58,101 nt of DNA from Bacteroidota bacterium. GTDB taxonomy: Bacteria > Bacteroidota > Rhodothermia > Rhodothermales > Bin80. Where the stretch lies: NCBI GenBank assembly GCA_028875125.1, contig JAPPGC010000018.1, forward strand, positions 1 through 58,101. The letters run 5' to 3'. Position numbers and translations under genes: made by a program. Within the stretch, counting starts at the first letter, position 1. Every line of letters begins with the position of its first letter. This document shows, piece after piece, positions 26,843 through 36,638 of the stretch. Under the pieces are notes generated by a model. That model had not been told where the DNA came from. It worked only from the letters and a program-made list of their open reading frames with translations, and did no database searches.

Positions 26843-29479
26843 ATGACACATTTCTTTCGTACCACACTCATGCTTTTGGGCTTGCTTCTGGCAGTGAATG
26901 CACAGGCTCAGGAGACCATTTTCATACCCGTTAAGATTGACGGGCCTGTACACGATCCGCTCCAGAACAGTTACTGGTTTGGACCCTTCTCGGAAACCGC
27001 CTCCGTGGCAGATCTTGACAATGACGGTGACTACGACATCGCAGCCGGCCGGAATTGGTACGAAGCTCCACTTTGGATCAAACATGAAGAGTATCGACCA
27101 GGCGCCGAAACCAATGGCCCAGAAACAGAGAGCAACAGCGAGTTTGCGCTGGATGTTGATTTTGACGGATGGGAAGATATCGTAAGCAGTGGGTGGATGT
27201 TTATGAAGGGAGCTTACTGGTATCGTAATCCCGGGAGACCACTGGAGCCCGGAGAGCAATGGGAATCGCATAAGATCCACCAAGCCTTCAATATGGAGGG
27301 TGTTGTCCACGGTGATATAGATGGTGACGGTGATGAGGATATCCTGGTTAATCACTGGAGTCTGGTCGAAGGACAGGGCATGACGTGGCTTGAGCATATT
27401 GATGAGGCTCCCTACTGGATAGAGCATATCGTTGGGACAGATGGAGATACGCACGGTAATGCGCTCGGAGATGTCAACATGGATGGTCGTCTTGATATTG
27501 TGACTGGGCAGGGTTGGTATGAGCAGCCGGATGAGCCGCGTGGGCCATGGCCATTCCACGCCGATTGGGATTTTAGGAGTGCACTCTCCGAAAATGCTAT
27601 TGCAACCGCGCATCCGAACATTGTACACGATGTTAACGAAGACGGCATGAATGATGTGATTCTCGGTAGTGCGCATGCATACGGACTCGCCTGGTATGAG
27701 CAGTCTGTGGATGAGTCTGGCAAACGGTCATTTACGAGGCACTGGATTGAGACTGATCATAGCGTTTTTCATTCTCTAGCTATGGCAGACTTGAACGGGG
27801 ACGGTAAGGATGATCTGATTGCGGGCAAGCGCCTGTTTGCACATTACGGGGGCGATGTTGGTGTTGGGGATCCCTCTTTCGTATTCTGGTACGATATAAA
27901 GGGCGGCGAATTCAAGCGCCACATACTCTCATACAACCATGTTCCCTACTATCCAGAGGAGGGAGGTATCAGCCCGCCCCCAAACAATGTTGTCGGCGTG
28001 GGAATGAAAATTAATGCCAAGGACATGGACAAAGACGGAGATATTGATGTTGTCTTGGCAGGTAAGACGGGACTCTATGTATTCTACAATCAGGGTACGC
28101 CGCCGAAGCCCAAGTATGCGAATGAACTCCCACCCTACTACACATATCCGACTTGGCGCCAATGGCCCGCGTATCGCGCACTTTTTAACGGAAAGGATTT
28201 TTCGGGGTGGAAAGTGCCCGAAGGTGACGGAGGACACTGGACGGTCAAGGAGTACATGATTGATTATGACGCGCTGTCCGAGGCGGAGGACAAGAGCCTT
28301 TGGACAGAGGAGGGGTTCGGGGATTTCCAGTTACATGTGGATTGGAGGTTTAAGGGAGCCAGCGGCATATTCGATATGCCAAACATACTTCCAGACGGTT
28401 CTTACGAGGTGGACGAGGATGGTGAAGTGGTGACCAATCCTACTCCCAATTCGGATTCTGGGATATTCCTTCGTGGCACAACGCAGCAGGTGAACCTATG
28501 GAACTGGGGCGTCGGATCGGGCGAACTCTGGGGGGTGCGCACCAATCCCGAAGCAACGCCTGAGCAACGCGCAGCGGCAGTCCCGAGCGTACGTGCAGAT
28601 AACGCAATGGGCGAGTGGAATTCAATGGACATAACGCTCATTGGCAACCGGATTTGGGTCATGCTCAACGGGGAACAGGTTATTGAGAACGCTGAAATTC
28701 CTGGTCTGCCCGAGAAAGGTGCTATTGCGTTGCAGCATCATGGAGGATGGGATGAAGCACGGGGTGCAATGAACCCCACAAGTGCGAACATTCAGTTCCG
28801 CAACATCTGGATTCGGGAGCTTGATGCGCCAATGGCTATCGAGGATCCGGCCAAGAACCCCGAAGGCTGGGAAGAACTCTTTAATGGCGAAGATCTGGGT
28901 GGCTGGCTTACCGGAGAAAACAACAAGTTTGTTGTTGAGAATGGGGAACTCACCGTGAAGCGCGAGAACCCGGATGGGGAAGAGCACAATCTGGATTACC
29001 TATGGACTTCCGAGCGTTATGGTGATTTCATACTGGAATTGGATTTCAAGGTAGTTGAGGGGACCAACAGCGGTGTCTTTTTCCGAACGAGTGATATTAT
29101 GGATCCCGTTTACACCGGACTGGAAGTGCAGATCGCGAATTCTTATGGACGAGCAGACTTGAGCCGTACGGGGACAGCAGGCGCGGTCTACGATCTTCAG
29201 GCTCCCGCAAAAAATGCCATCAATCCACCAGGAGAATGGAACACATATCAGTTGATTTGCAGGGGTAGCCGGATTCAGGTGAGCCTGAACGGCAAGCGTG
29301 TGGTGGATATGGATATTGCACAATGGCGGACCCCTCATGAGAACCCGGACGGTTCCTGGAACAAGTTTCCGACCCCCGGGACCGCATTTGCCCGTGAGGG
29401 ACATATTGGGCTCCAGGATCATGGCCAGCCCGTGTGGTACCGCAATATTCGTGTCAAGCGATTGGATGGAGATGAATAA
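26843..29479 (+). CDS. FG-GAP repeat protein with two DUF1080 domains
   Basis: An 878-residue secreted protein (signal MTHFFRTTLMLLGLLLAVNAQAQ). Residues about 50-420 are FG-GAP/VCBS propeller repeats with calcium-type loops (DLDNDGDYDIAAG, DIDGDGDEDIL, DLNGDGKDDLIAG, DMDKDGDIDVVLAG). Two DUF1080 (3-keto-disaccharide hydrolase, concanavalin-like) domains follow: about 446-655 from LFNGKDFSGWKV and about 675-875 from LFNGEDLGGWL to GLQDHGQPVWYRNIRVKRL. DUF1080 proteins include enzymes that cleave 3-keto-glycosides made by Gfo/Idh-type dehydrogenases; several such dehydrogenases are nearby. The next gene overlaps this stop, so the two are co-translated. Confidence 0.88.
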   Translation: MTHFFRTTLMLLGLLLAVNAQAQETIFIPVKIDGPVHDPLQNSYWFGPFSETASVADLDNDGDYDIAAGRNWYEAPLWIKHEEYRPGAETNGPETESNSEFALDVDFDGWEDIVSSGWMFMKGAYWYRNPGRPLEPGEQWESHKIHQAFNMEGVVHGDIDGDGDEDILVNHWSLVEGQGMTWLEHIDEAPYWIEHIVGTDGDTHGNALGDVNMDGRLDIVTGQGWYEQPDEPRGPWPFHADWDFRSALSENAIATAHPNIVHDVNEDGMNDVILGSAHAYGLAWYEQSVDESGKRSFTRHWIETDHSVFHSLAMADLNGDGKDDLIAGKRLFAHYGGDVGVGDPSFVFWYDIKGGEFKRHILSYNHVPYYPEEGGISPPPNNVVGVGMKINAKDMDKDGDIDVVLAGKTGLYVFYNQGTPPKPKYANELPPYYTYPTWRQWPAYRALFNGKDFSGWKVPEGDGGHWTVKEYMIDYDALSEAEDKSLWTEEGFGDFQLHVDWRFKGASGIFDMPNILPDGSYEVDEDGEVVTNPTPNSDSGIFLRGTTQQVNLWNWGVGSGELWGVRTNPEATPEQRAAAVPSVRADNAMGEWNSMDITLIGNRIWVMLNGEQVIENAEIPGLPEKGAIALQHHGGWDEARGAMNPTSANIQFRNIWIRELDAPMAIEDPAKNPEGWEELFNGEDLGGWLTGENNKFVVENGELTVKRENPDGEEHNLDYLWTSERYGDFILELDFKVVEGTNSGVFFRTSDIMDPVYTGLEVQIANSYGRADLSRTGTAGAVYDLQAPAKNAINPPGEWNTYQLICRGSRIQVSLNGKRVVDMDIAQWRTPHENPDGSWNKFPTPGTAFAREGHIGLQDHGQPVWYRNIRVKRLDGDE

Positions 29480-32315
29480 AGTGCTTGCAGCGGGGCTTAT
29501 CGGATTAGTCATCGCTGCTGTAACAGGACGGGATGCCGTGGCGCAGCACCGTTATGAGGTGCTGGTATTTTCCAAGACAGAAGGATTCAGGCACAATTCT
29601 ATTGAGTCTGGTGTGGAGGCCATCAGAGCCCTTGGAGCGGAAAACGGATTTGGTGTGTACGCAACCGAGGATTCGGACTATTTCCACACGGATTCTTTGG
29701 AGCAGTTTGAGGTTATCGTTTTCTTAAATACAACACTTGATGTCCTTGACTCAGGGCAGGAAGCGGCGATGGTGGACTACATCCAGTCAGGAGGAGGATG
29801 GGTTGGTGTTCATGCTGCCGCAGATACCGAATATGACTGGGAATGGTACGGTGGACTTGTTGGCGGGTATTTTGCGTCCCACCCTGCCGTTCAACCGGCG
29901 GATATTGTCTTCACCGACCGTCTTCATCCTTCCACAAAGGATCTGCCTTTGGTCTGGAATCATACGGATGAATGGTACAACTACGAACCTAATCCGAGGG
30001 CCAATGTGCATGTGCTGGCCGTGATCAAGGAGTCCTCCTACGAAGGGGGGACCATGGGCGACGACCATCCTATCGCATGGGCGCACCACTATGACGGTGG
30101 TCGTGCTTGGTACACAGGTCTTGGGCATACGGTGGAGAGTTATGCCGAGCCCTACATGCGAGCTCATTTATTGGGCGGAATTGAATGGGCTGCGGGTTTA
30201 GTAGAGGCCGATGTAACCGCAACACTCGCGTCAGCTTATGATGAAGTGGTTCTTACCACCGAACTGACGGACCCTATGGAGATTGATATTACCTCTGACG
30301 GGCGTGTCTTTATTATAGAATGGGCAGGTTCTATCAAGATATGGGAGCCCGCAACGGGAGCCATGCGCGTGATTGGGTGGTTGCCAGTAGATAAGAATAT
30401 CGAAGACGGTCTACTCGGCCTCGCGTTGGATCCGCAGTTCGACGACAACCAGTGGGGATACATCTATTATTCGGTCATTCCTGATGGGCCGAAAAAAATC
30501 AACCGGTTATCAAGGTTTGTCTATGACGGCCATATGCTTGATATGGATAGCGAAATCCCGATGCTGGAAATATCTGTTCAGCGCAGCACGTGTTGCCATT
30601 CCGGTGGTTCGGTGCAGTTTGATAAGGATGGGTTGCTGTACTTATCCACGGGGGACAATTCTGGAGGCGACCGGAATTCACCGGATCCAGATCTGAGACG
30701 GTGGGCAGACCAGAGTCGTACCTCTGCCAACACAAACGATTTGCGCGGCAAAATTCTAAGGATCAAGCCGGAACCGGATGGAACGTACAGTATCCCGGAA
30801 GGCAATTTATTCCACGCGGACTCGCTTCATCGCGGTGAGATTTATACTATGGGGCATCACAATCCTTTCAGGATCTCAATTGATGACTCCACAGGTTGGG
30901 TATATTGGGGAGATGTAGGTCCGGGGCTTGTGGATGGTTGGGATGAGTTCAACCAGGCACAGGAGCCAGGTTTTTATGGCTGGCCGCTGTTCACGGGCTA
31001 CAATGATCCATATCCACATTATCATCTGGCCGAAAAGGAATATGTGGAGCCAAATGCTGCTGCGCCGCTTAACGAGTCAGAATACAATACGGGTGTACGC
31101 GAACTTCACGAGGCGATTCCGGCCTGGATTCGGTATTACTACGGACCCAGCGAAGAGTATCCAGAGCTTGGTGCCGGAGGTTTGAATCCAATGGCGGGGC
31201 CAACATTTCATTTTGATGAGGTGAATGCGTTTGATACAGCTTTTCCCCCCTACTATAACGGGAAGGTCATGATCTACGAGTGGATGCGCAACTGGATCCA
31301 GGTTGTAACGATTGATGAAGATGGGAGTGTGCTGGAGATTGATCCTTTCCTGCCCGGCAATGACTACATCAGGCCAATGGACATTGAAGTGGGGCCGCAT
31401 GGCCGGCTCTACATCATAGAGTGGGGGGACGAATTTTGGGGCAGCAATGCAAACGCGCAGTTGGTGCGGCTGGATTATTACGGTGCTTCGGGTCCGCCGG
31501 AGACGGAGGTTCCCGAGATGCCTCCGGCACTTTCGTTGAGTCTCGACTGGCCTCCTGATGGTGGCGTATTTGATTTTGATTCGACGTATACCTATCGCGT
31601 TACGGTGAATGATCAGGCGCGCGCGGACGAAGCGATCATTCGCATATATACAGGGTTCGACACGTCCCCGATACCGCTGGCAACCTACACGAGACCAGAG
31701 GGGGAATTCCGGATTACACGCGACTATACACACAACCCAGATTTGCATTATGCGGACCGGTTTGCGATTGTGGAAGCATGCCTGGATGTTTCTTGTGCAC
31801 GTGCGAAGTTACATCCACGTCTGAAAGAGGCGGAACATGCGACCAGCACGGAGAAATCCGCTCGGAAGACGTATTCTGCTCGACCTGCGAGTAAGCATTG
31901 GGGGCGCACTGCGCTCACTGTTATGCCACTCGAGAATGGTTCCAGGCTCACATACAATCCCCTGAATCTTCAAGGGATTAACAGACTTACATTCCGCTTC
32001 CGGGCGACGGGGACGGGAACGATCTTGCTCTCTGCGGAAGGTAGTGAGATAGCTTTGCCGAGTATTCCAATATCTCCTGACACAGGTCAGGCCGTCGTGC
32101 CGCATCAGGCAGATTACACAGCCGGGGTACCGCCGGATTTTCCAGGTATGGGGTTGCTGGCAGAGGGCGCTTACGATAATTGGCGTGAAGTGTCGGTGGA
32201 AATCCCATCCATCCCAGAAACTATCACATTGATGCTTACCTTCGAGTCCGCAGAAGAAGAAACTGTTGCCGAACTCGATTGGATTCGATTTGAAGATGCG
32301 GGTTTCATATATTGA
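29472..32315 (+). CDS. ThuA - PQQ-type sugar dehydrogenase fusion
   Basis: About 948 residues from ATG 29472 (29466 also possible), overlapping the previous stop by 8 bp. Signal peptide MNKVLAAGLIGLVIAAVTG. The ThuA-like domain (about 25-250) has LVFSKTEGFRHNSIE, GGGWVGVHAAADTEYDW and WAHHYDGGRAWYTGLGHT. The glucose/sorbosone-type dehydrogenase propeller (about 265-690) has GLLGLALDPQF, GGSVQFDKDGLLYLSTGDN, NDLRGKILRIKPE and GHHNPFR. It carries a vicinal Cys pair (STCCHSGG). C-terminal Ig-like and sugar-binding-like regions follow, the latter ending in LDWIRFEDAG. This architecture is recurrent in Planctomycetota/Bacteroidota. It probably oxidises a sugar outside the cytoplasm, with ThuA implicated in keto-sugar handling. 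Confidence 0.88.
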   Translation: MNKVLAAGLIGLVIAAVTGRDAVAQHRYEVLVFSKTEGFRHNSIESGVEAIRALGAENGFGVYATEDSDYFHTDSLEQFEVIVFLNTTLDVLDSGQEAAMVDYIQSGGGWVGVHAAADTEYDWEWYGGLVGGYFASHPAVQPADIVFTDRLHPSTKDLPLVWNHTDEWYNYEPNPRANVHVLAVIKESSYEGGTMGDDHPIAWAHHYDGGRAWYTGLGHTVESYAEPYMRAHLLGGIEWAAGLVEADVTATLASAYDEVVLTTELTDPMEIDITSDGRVFIIEWAGSIKIWEPATGAMRVIGWLPVDKNIEDGLLGLALDPQFDDNQWGYIYYSVIPDGPKKINRLSRFVYDGHMLDMDSEIPMLEISVQRSTCCHSGGSVQFDKDGLLYLSTGDNSGGDRNSPDPDLRRWADQSRTSANTNDLRGKILRIKPEPDGTYSIPEGNLFHADSLHRGEIYTMGHHNPFRISIDDSTGWVYWGDVGPGLVDGWDEFNQAQEPGFYGWPLFTGYNDPYPHYHLAEKEYVEPNAAAPLNESEYNTGVRELHEAIPAWIRYYYGPSEEYPELGAGGLNPMAGPTFHFDEVNAFDTAFPPYYNGKVMIYEWMRNWIQVVTIDEDGSVLEIDPFLPGNDYIRPMDIEVGPHGRLYIIEWGDEFWGSNANAQLVRLDYYGASGPPETEVPEMPPALSLSLDWPPDGGVFDFDSTYTYRVTVNDQARADEAIIRIYTGFDTSPIPLATYTRPEGEFRITRDYTHNPDLHYADRFAIVEACLDVSCARAKLHPRLKEAEHATSTEKSARKTYSARPASKHWGRTALTVMPLENGSRLTYNPLNLQGINRLTFRFRATGTGTILLSAEGSEIALPSIPISPDTGQAVVPHQADYTAGVPPDFPGMGLLAEGAYDNWREVSVEIPSIPETITLMLTFESAEEETVAELDWIRFEDAGFIY

Positions 32316-32338
32316 GCATCGGTTAAAACAAATTCAAA

Positions 32339-33250
32339 ATGCGTACAACTCGTCGTGATTTCTTGAAAACAAGTGCGCTGGCGGCAGCCGCACTTCCTCT
32401 GTCCACTCGGGTGTGGGCTGGATCAAAGAGAAAACTGTTTGACATTTCGCTCGCTCAGTGGTCCTTGCATCGCTCAATCTTTGACAAAAAGATTGATAAC
32501 CTGGAATTCGCTTCCGTTGCAGCTGAAAACGGAATTTTGGGCTTGGAGTATGTTAACCAGTTCTTCATGGACAAGGCGGAGGACATGGATTACCTGAACG
32601 AAATGAAGGCTCGCGCAGAGGATGTCGGCGCGACGAGTATTCTCATTATGTGTGACCGTGAAGGGCGCCTGGGTGACCCAGACGAAAAGTTACGGCGGGA
32701 GTCTGTGGAGCGGCACTTTAAATGGGTCACCGCTGCCAAACATTTGGGGTGTCACTCCATTCGCGTCAATGGGTACAGTGAGGGCGACTACGACGAGCAA
32801 ATGAGGCTCGTTGCAGATGGCATGCATCAGTTGTGCAATTTTGGGGATGAGCATGGTTTGCATGTTATCATTGAGAATCATGGGGGGTATTCAAGTAATG
32901 GGAAGTGGCTTGCGGACACGATCCGGATGGCGGATCATCCTCGGGCTGGGACGCTTCCAGACTTTGGGAATTTCCAAATCGATGGGGAAACCACATATGA
33001 CTCGTATCGCGGAGTAGAAGAACTGATGCCTTATGCAACAGGTGTCAGTGTAAAGCCAAACGTCTATGACGACGAGGGCAACTCCAGCCCACTTGATTAT
33101 GAGCGAATGATGCGGATTGTTTTGGCAGTTGGTTACTCCGGGTATTGTGGCATTGAGCATGGACCGGCTGGCCGTGAGGTGGAAGGTATTTTGGAGGTCA
33201 AGGCAGCCTTGGAGGCGGTACACGAAACACTTGCAGCTGAGATGGAATAG
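32339..33250 (+). CDS. Tat-exported sugar phosphate isomerase/epimerase-like TIM barrel
   Basis: A 303-residue protein with a classical Tat signal (TTRRDFLKTSALAAAALPL). The mature part is an AP-endonuclease-2-like TIM barrel as in xylose isomerase/hexulose epimerases: QWSLHRSIFDK, GILGLEYVNQFF, IMCDREGRLG, VIIENHGGYSS (metal Glu), LPDFGNFQ (metal Asp/His-like position) and CGIEHGP near the end. Export suggests it acts in the periplasm, and several secreted family members are now known as 3-keto-glycoside eliminases or isomerases; that role is an inference from neighbours. It lies 23 bp after the ThuA fusion on the same strand. Confidence 0.87.
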   Translation: MRTTRRDFLKTSALAAAALPLSTRVWAGSKRKLFDISLAQWSLHRSIFDKKIDNLEFASVAAENGILGLEYVNQFFMDKAEDMDYLNEMKARAEDVGATSILIMCDREGRLGDPDEKLRRESVERHFKWVTAAKHLGCHSIRVNGYSEGDYDEQMRLVADGMHQLCNFGDEHGLHVIIENHGGYSSNGKWLADTIRMADHPRAGTLPDFGNFQIDGETTYDSYRGVEELMPYATGVSVKPNVYDDEGNSSPLDYERMMRIVLAVGYSGYCGIEHGPAGREVEGILEVKAALEAVHETLAAEME

Positions 33251-33865
33251 TGTTCAGCTTCGATAGTGTGGACGGGTATTCCAGCTAAACCGTATCATTG
33301 CGGCGCGTGTTTCAGATCAGCTTTACGTAGGCCCTCGGGGCGCTTTGATCACTAACTCACGCGGTGGGGGCGTGGGAGTGCGAGTGCTTCCGTAGATGCT
33401 GGAGTTGGCTCGCAACTGGTTAAGAGGAGAGTTTTCCAAAATTCCGGGTTATTCGTGAACCGGACGTTTCTCTACGGTACTTCGTTGGCATCCGTTCGAG
33501 AATCCCATATGATCACGATACCTTGCGTGGACGTTGTTTCATTGTGAGTAGAAATATCTGGCTGGAACAATCGGCTGGATTGCCAACATTCAACTTAGTT
33601 GGAACGTCGCGAATGTAAGCGTTTGAATTTCAAATTGCAGGACCTCGCCTGCGCGCAATTACCAGTTAGCCTGGTGCTCGGTAACATCAACCTAACTACC
33701 CTGGCAATATCGACCTGAATATACACGGGGCAAAAATCAACGCTTTTTGACACTGGGATGCACTTATTGCAGCGCTAATATTTGACCTAATCCCGCGGGA
33801 GGACCGAGCGGTGGAAAACCGCATGCAATCCGTGGTGAGGGCTGGCGAATGGATGAAATTCGGGT
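33251..33865. other. Intergenic, no recognised gene
   Basis: About 615 bp between convergent blocks. I find no frame with family similarity, no tRNA and no clear hairpin terminator. It may be former coding DNA. Confidence 0.4.
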
Positions 33866-34162
33866 TTATCTGTTTGCTCCAATGCTGGTACGCCTCCTTG
33901 GACCTATTCTTCTATAATCCCCACCAGTAAGCTTCGGAAAAAACTTAATCCACGCCAGAAATCCTGCCAAACCTAAGATAAATATAGCAATTTCATTTGC
34001 TGGCGCTAATACAGCTCTTCCTCCATCACCCATTATCACACTGCCGAACCCAATACCTAAAATTGGGAACAGGGGGAGTCCGATCAAGTGAATCCAATCG
34101 TAAACACGGCTACCTTTTTTCATTATTGTAAAACGTCTGTGAGCTGTTCTATATTCACTCAT
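33866..34162 (-). CDS. Small membrane protein, unknown
   Basis: A 98-residue frame, or about 85 residues if translation starts at the internal ATG before KKGSRVYDW. It has two hydrophobic helices (WIHLIGLPLFPILGIGFGSVI and EIAIFILGLAGFLAWIKFF) and a basic tail (RRIGPRRRTS). No family is recognised. Composition and two clean helices favour a real gene; there is no obvious operon partner. Confidence 0.45.
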   Translation of the reverse strand: MSEYRTAHRRFTIMKKGSRVYDWIHLIGLPLFPILGIGFGSVIMGDGGRAVLAPANEIAIFILGLAGFLAWIKFFPKLTGGDYRRIGPRRRTSIGANR

Positions 34163-34248
34163 GCAGGCCTCGGCACGTTGAACACGGGCCCTGTCAATAT
34201 TTGTCCAAAGAGTGAAAGATCCCCTGGATGCCGTGAAGAAAATTCAGG

Positions 34249-35580
34249 TTACCTAGCCGTCAAATTTTGTCCGTCCCAGTGGACTGTCTTTTCCATTTCT
34301 AGTGAGGAGTTGATCATGTGTGCACATGCGGCGGCATGATGTCCTACCTCTGCATTTTCCTTGGTGGGGCTGCCGTTTCGTATCGCATCCAGCCATTCCT
34401 GAATATGAGCAATGATAGATGACTGTCCTTCGGAGTAGTAAACTTCTTCACCGTCCACAGTTGCCTGGGGGCGGCTGGAGGGCATTTCCTCAAGGCGAAC
34501 GGCCGGATCGGCAATATAGGCGTCTGCCAAGTCCTTTGGCCAACTGTCAGTGATCCAGCCATTGCTTTCATTAACACGCTCAGGGATAAAGCGCAGTCCA
34601 CTTCCAAACACCAAAGAGCCTTCCGTACCCAGAATTCGCATACCACCTCCACTGCCACCCTGATTGTTGAAGGTGCCGCTCAGACTCACCATGAAGCCCT
34701 CCCTGTACTTCAGTGATGCATTAATGGTATCGGGTACATCGCGGGAGCGGGTCCGGCGATACAATCCGCCCATAGCCATAACGCTCTCAGGGATTTGTGC
34801 ACCCATGACATAGTTAATGTTCGTGCAGGTGTGGACATAGAGATCAGTGGACATGCCGCCTGAGTAGTCTTTATAACAGCGCCAGCGGAAGAAGCGTTCG
34901 GGGCTGTACGGTCGCTTGGGCGCTGAACCAAGGAATAGATCCCAGTCGACGGTTCTTGGTGAGGCGTCTGGCGGTATCGGGTATATCCATGCGCCGGAAG
35001 CCGTGTTGCGATTCATGGTCGCGCGTACCATGGTGACTTGCCCAAGTCTTCCCTCCCGGATCATATGCCGCGCTTTTTGAACAAGTATACTGCCGGGTCC
35101 GGGGCTACCCACTTGTACGGCAAGGTTGTGCTTCTTTTGCGCCTCAATGATGCCCAGGCCTTCCTCAACGGAATAGGTGAGCGGCTTTTCTATGTAAGCG
35201 TGCTTGCCCGCATTGAGTGAATCAACAGAGTGCTGATAATGCCAGTGATCAGGGCTGGAAATCACAACCGCGTCAATGTCGCTGCGGTTGATGATCTCCC
35301 GGTAGTCCGCCATTACGTCAGCCTTTTGGTCCGTTCGGTCCCTGATTCGAGACAGGCGTCCCGTGTATGCGTCACAGGCAGCAACGATCTCCACTTCGGG
35401 AAACCGCTTGAAAGCTTCGACCAGTTGATGTGCTCTGGCTCCCGCGCCAATCATGCCAATTGTGATACGATCACTTGGAGGCACAACTGTCGGGAGAGCT
35501 GAACCCATGGCGAGTCCGGCGGTGCCGACAACACCTGTCCGCATAAAATCACGCCGGGAAACTAAAAAACGTTGAGCCAT
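34249..35580 (-). CDS. Tat-exported Gfo/Idh/MocA oxidoreductase
   Basis: A 443-residue protein with a Tat leader (VSRRDFMRTGVVGTAGLAM). Rossmann motif IGMIGAGARAHQLVEAF, ISSPDHWHYQHSVD, signature IEKPLTYSVEEG, and the large C-terminal substrate domain (TVDWDLFLGSAPKRPY; FFRWRCYKDYSGGMSTDLYVH). This long, exported subclass is typical of Bacteroidota/Planctomycetota, where some members are glycosidases or oxidoreductases with tightly bound NAD. It is 11 bp upstream of a DUF1080 gene on the same strand; oxidation at C3 followed by DUF1080 cleavage is the expected joint action. Confidence 0.9.
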   Translation of the reverse strand: MAQRFLVSRRDFMRTGVVGTAGLAMGSALPTVVPPSDRITIGMIGAGARAHQLVEAFKRFPEVEIVAACDAYTGRLSRIRDRTDQKADVMADYREIINRSDIDAVVISSPDHWHYQHSVDSLNAGKHAYIEKPLTYSVEEGLGIIEAQKKHNLAVQVGSPGPGSILVQKARHMIREGRLGQVTMVRATMNRNTASGAWIYPIPPDASPRTVDWDLFLGSAPKRPYSPERFFRWRCYKDYSGGMSTDLYVHTCTNINYVMGAQIPESVMAMGGLYRRTRSRDVPDTINASLKYREGFMVSLSGTFNNQGGSGGGMRILGTEGSLVFGSGLRFIPERVNESNGWITDSWPKDLADAYIADPAVRLEEMPSSRPQATVDGEEVYYSEGQSSIIAHIQEWLDAIRNGSPTKENAEVGHHAAACAHMINSSLEMEKTVHWDGQNLTAR

Positions 35581-35591
35581 TGCCGCCGAGG

Positions 35592-36590
35592 TTACATGAT
35601 TGGAGTTAATACGAGATTTCGATACAGCACACGGCCGTGATCTCCCTGAAGATAAATGGGGCCAGGTGAGGCCTCATCAGCCGTCATGGCACCTCCAGTC
35701 ACTCCGAGAACAGGCTCATTGTCAATGATCTTCGTTCCGTTCAGAATCACCGTGAGGTGGCGCTGATAGAGCGTAATGTCCATTGATTGCCATTCACCGG
35801 CCGGCTTCTCCGCGCTGGCTGAGGGTTTGATTCTGCTGTAGAGGCCGCCCATGTGATGACTGTCCAAGTCCATTCCGTAGGTGTCTGCAACCTGAATTTC
35901 ATAGATGCCGCGAAGGTAAACACCGCTGTTGCTGCCCTTAGGTACATTCACATCCAGCGTCAGGCGAAAGTCCTCAAAGGTAGCATCGGTACGTAGATTT
36001 CCGTAACTGACATGCTCACCATTCTCCGGTTGCACCGGATCGTTAACGAGCATACCATCCTCGGCTTTAAAGCCATTGGTTTGCCGGTTGTTGATTAGAC
36101 TCCATCCGGTAAGATCTTCGCCATTGAACAGATCAATGGGTTCGCCATAGGTTGCCTGTGAGAGATCTGGTGCAGGGGGCAGTTCCGGAATCCGCACTGC
36201 CTCAAATTCTATTATACGGGTACCCATTGCGGATCGGGCTGGAAAATATGCCGTACCTGTCAGGCGATCGCCATTGGGCTTGAGTTTAAAAGTATTGGTA
36301 AGGGTGTGCCTCCGTGTACTACCGTCTTCGAGTTCTCTATTGACGGCTTGTATTCTTGTGACGGTTAGTATGTCGCCGGTGACGTTTACACTTGATACGG
36401 GGAGTACGCTGCCGCCGTACCAGAGAAGAGATGCATCTACAAATCCCTGATCATGGGTGACTTCAAGCCAGCCAACCCCACCAGGCAGGTACAGGGTCCA
36501 CCTACCTTCAAAGGCGGAGACATTATCCTGAGCAGTGGCTGAGATCGCAATGAGGGATAAGAAAATTGAGAGGGTTAGTCGCGAAAGCAT
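35592..36590 (-). CDS. DUF1080 3-keto-disaccharide hydrolase-like protein
   Basis: A 332-residue secreted protein (signal MLSRLTLSIFLSLIAISATA). An N-terminal lipocalin-like region of about 100 residues (GRWTLYLPGGVGWLEV) precedes the DUF1080 domain: DLFNGEDLTGWSLI, LTLDVNVPKGSNSGVYLRG, YEIQVADTYG, GEWQSMDITLYQRHLTVILNG, and the closing IYLQGDHGRVLYRNLVL. Likely a periplasmic lyase/hydrolase for 3-keto-glycosides. It lies upstream, in transcription order, of the Gfo/Idh gene and probably forms an operon with it. Confidence 0.9.
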   Translation of the reverse strand: MLSRLTLSIFLSLIAISATAQDNVSAFEGRWTLYLPGGVGWLEVTHDQGFVDASLLWYGGSVLPVSSVNVTGDILTVTRIQAVNRELEDGSTRRHTLTNTFKLKPNGDRLTGTAYFPARSAMGTRIIEFEAVRIPELPPAPDLSQATYGEPIDLFNGEDLTGWSLINNRQTNGFKAEDGMLVNDPVQPENGEHVSYGNLRTDATFEDFRLTLDVNVPKGSNSGVYLRGIYEIQVADTYGMDLDSHHMGGLYSRIKPSASAEKPAGEWQSMDITLYQRHLTVILNGTKIIDNEPVLGVTGGAMTADEASPGPIYLQGDHGRVLYRNLVLTPIM

Positions 36591-36638
36591 GACTTTGTTG
36601 TTGTTTAGGGTGAGATAGTAAAGAATCGGTCAAGCGGC

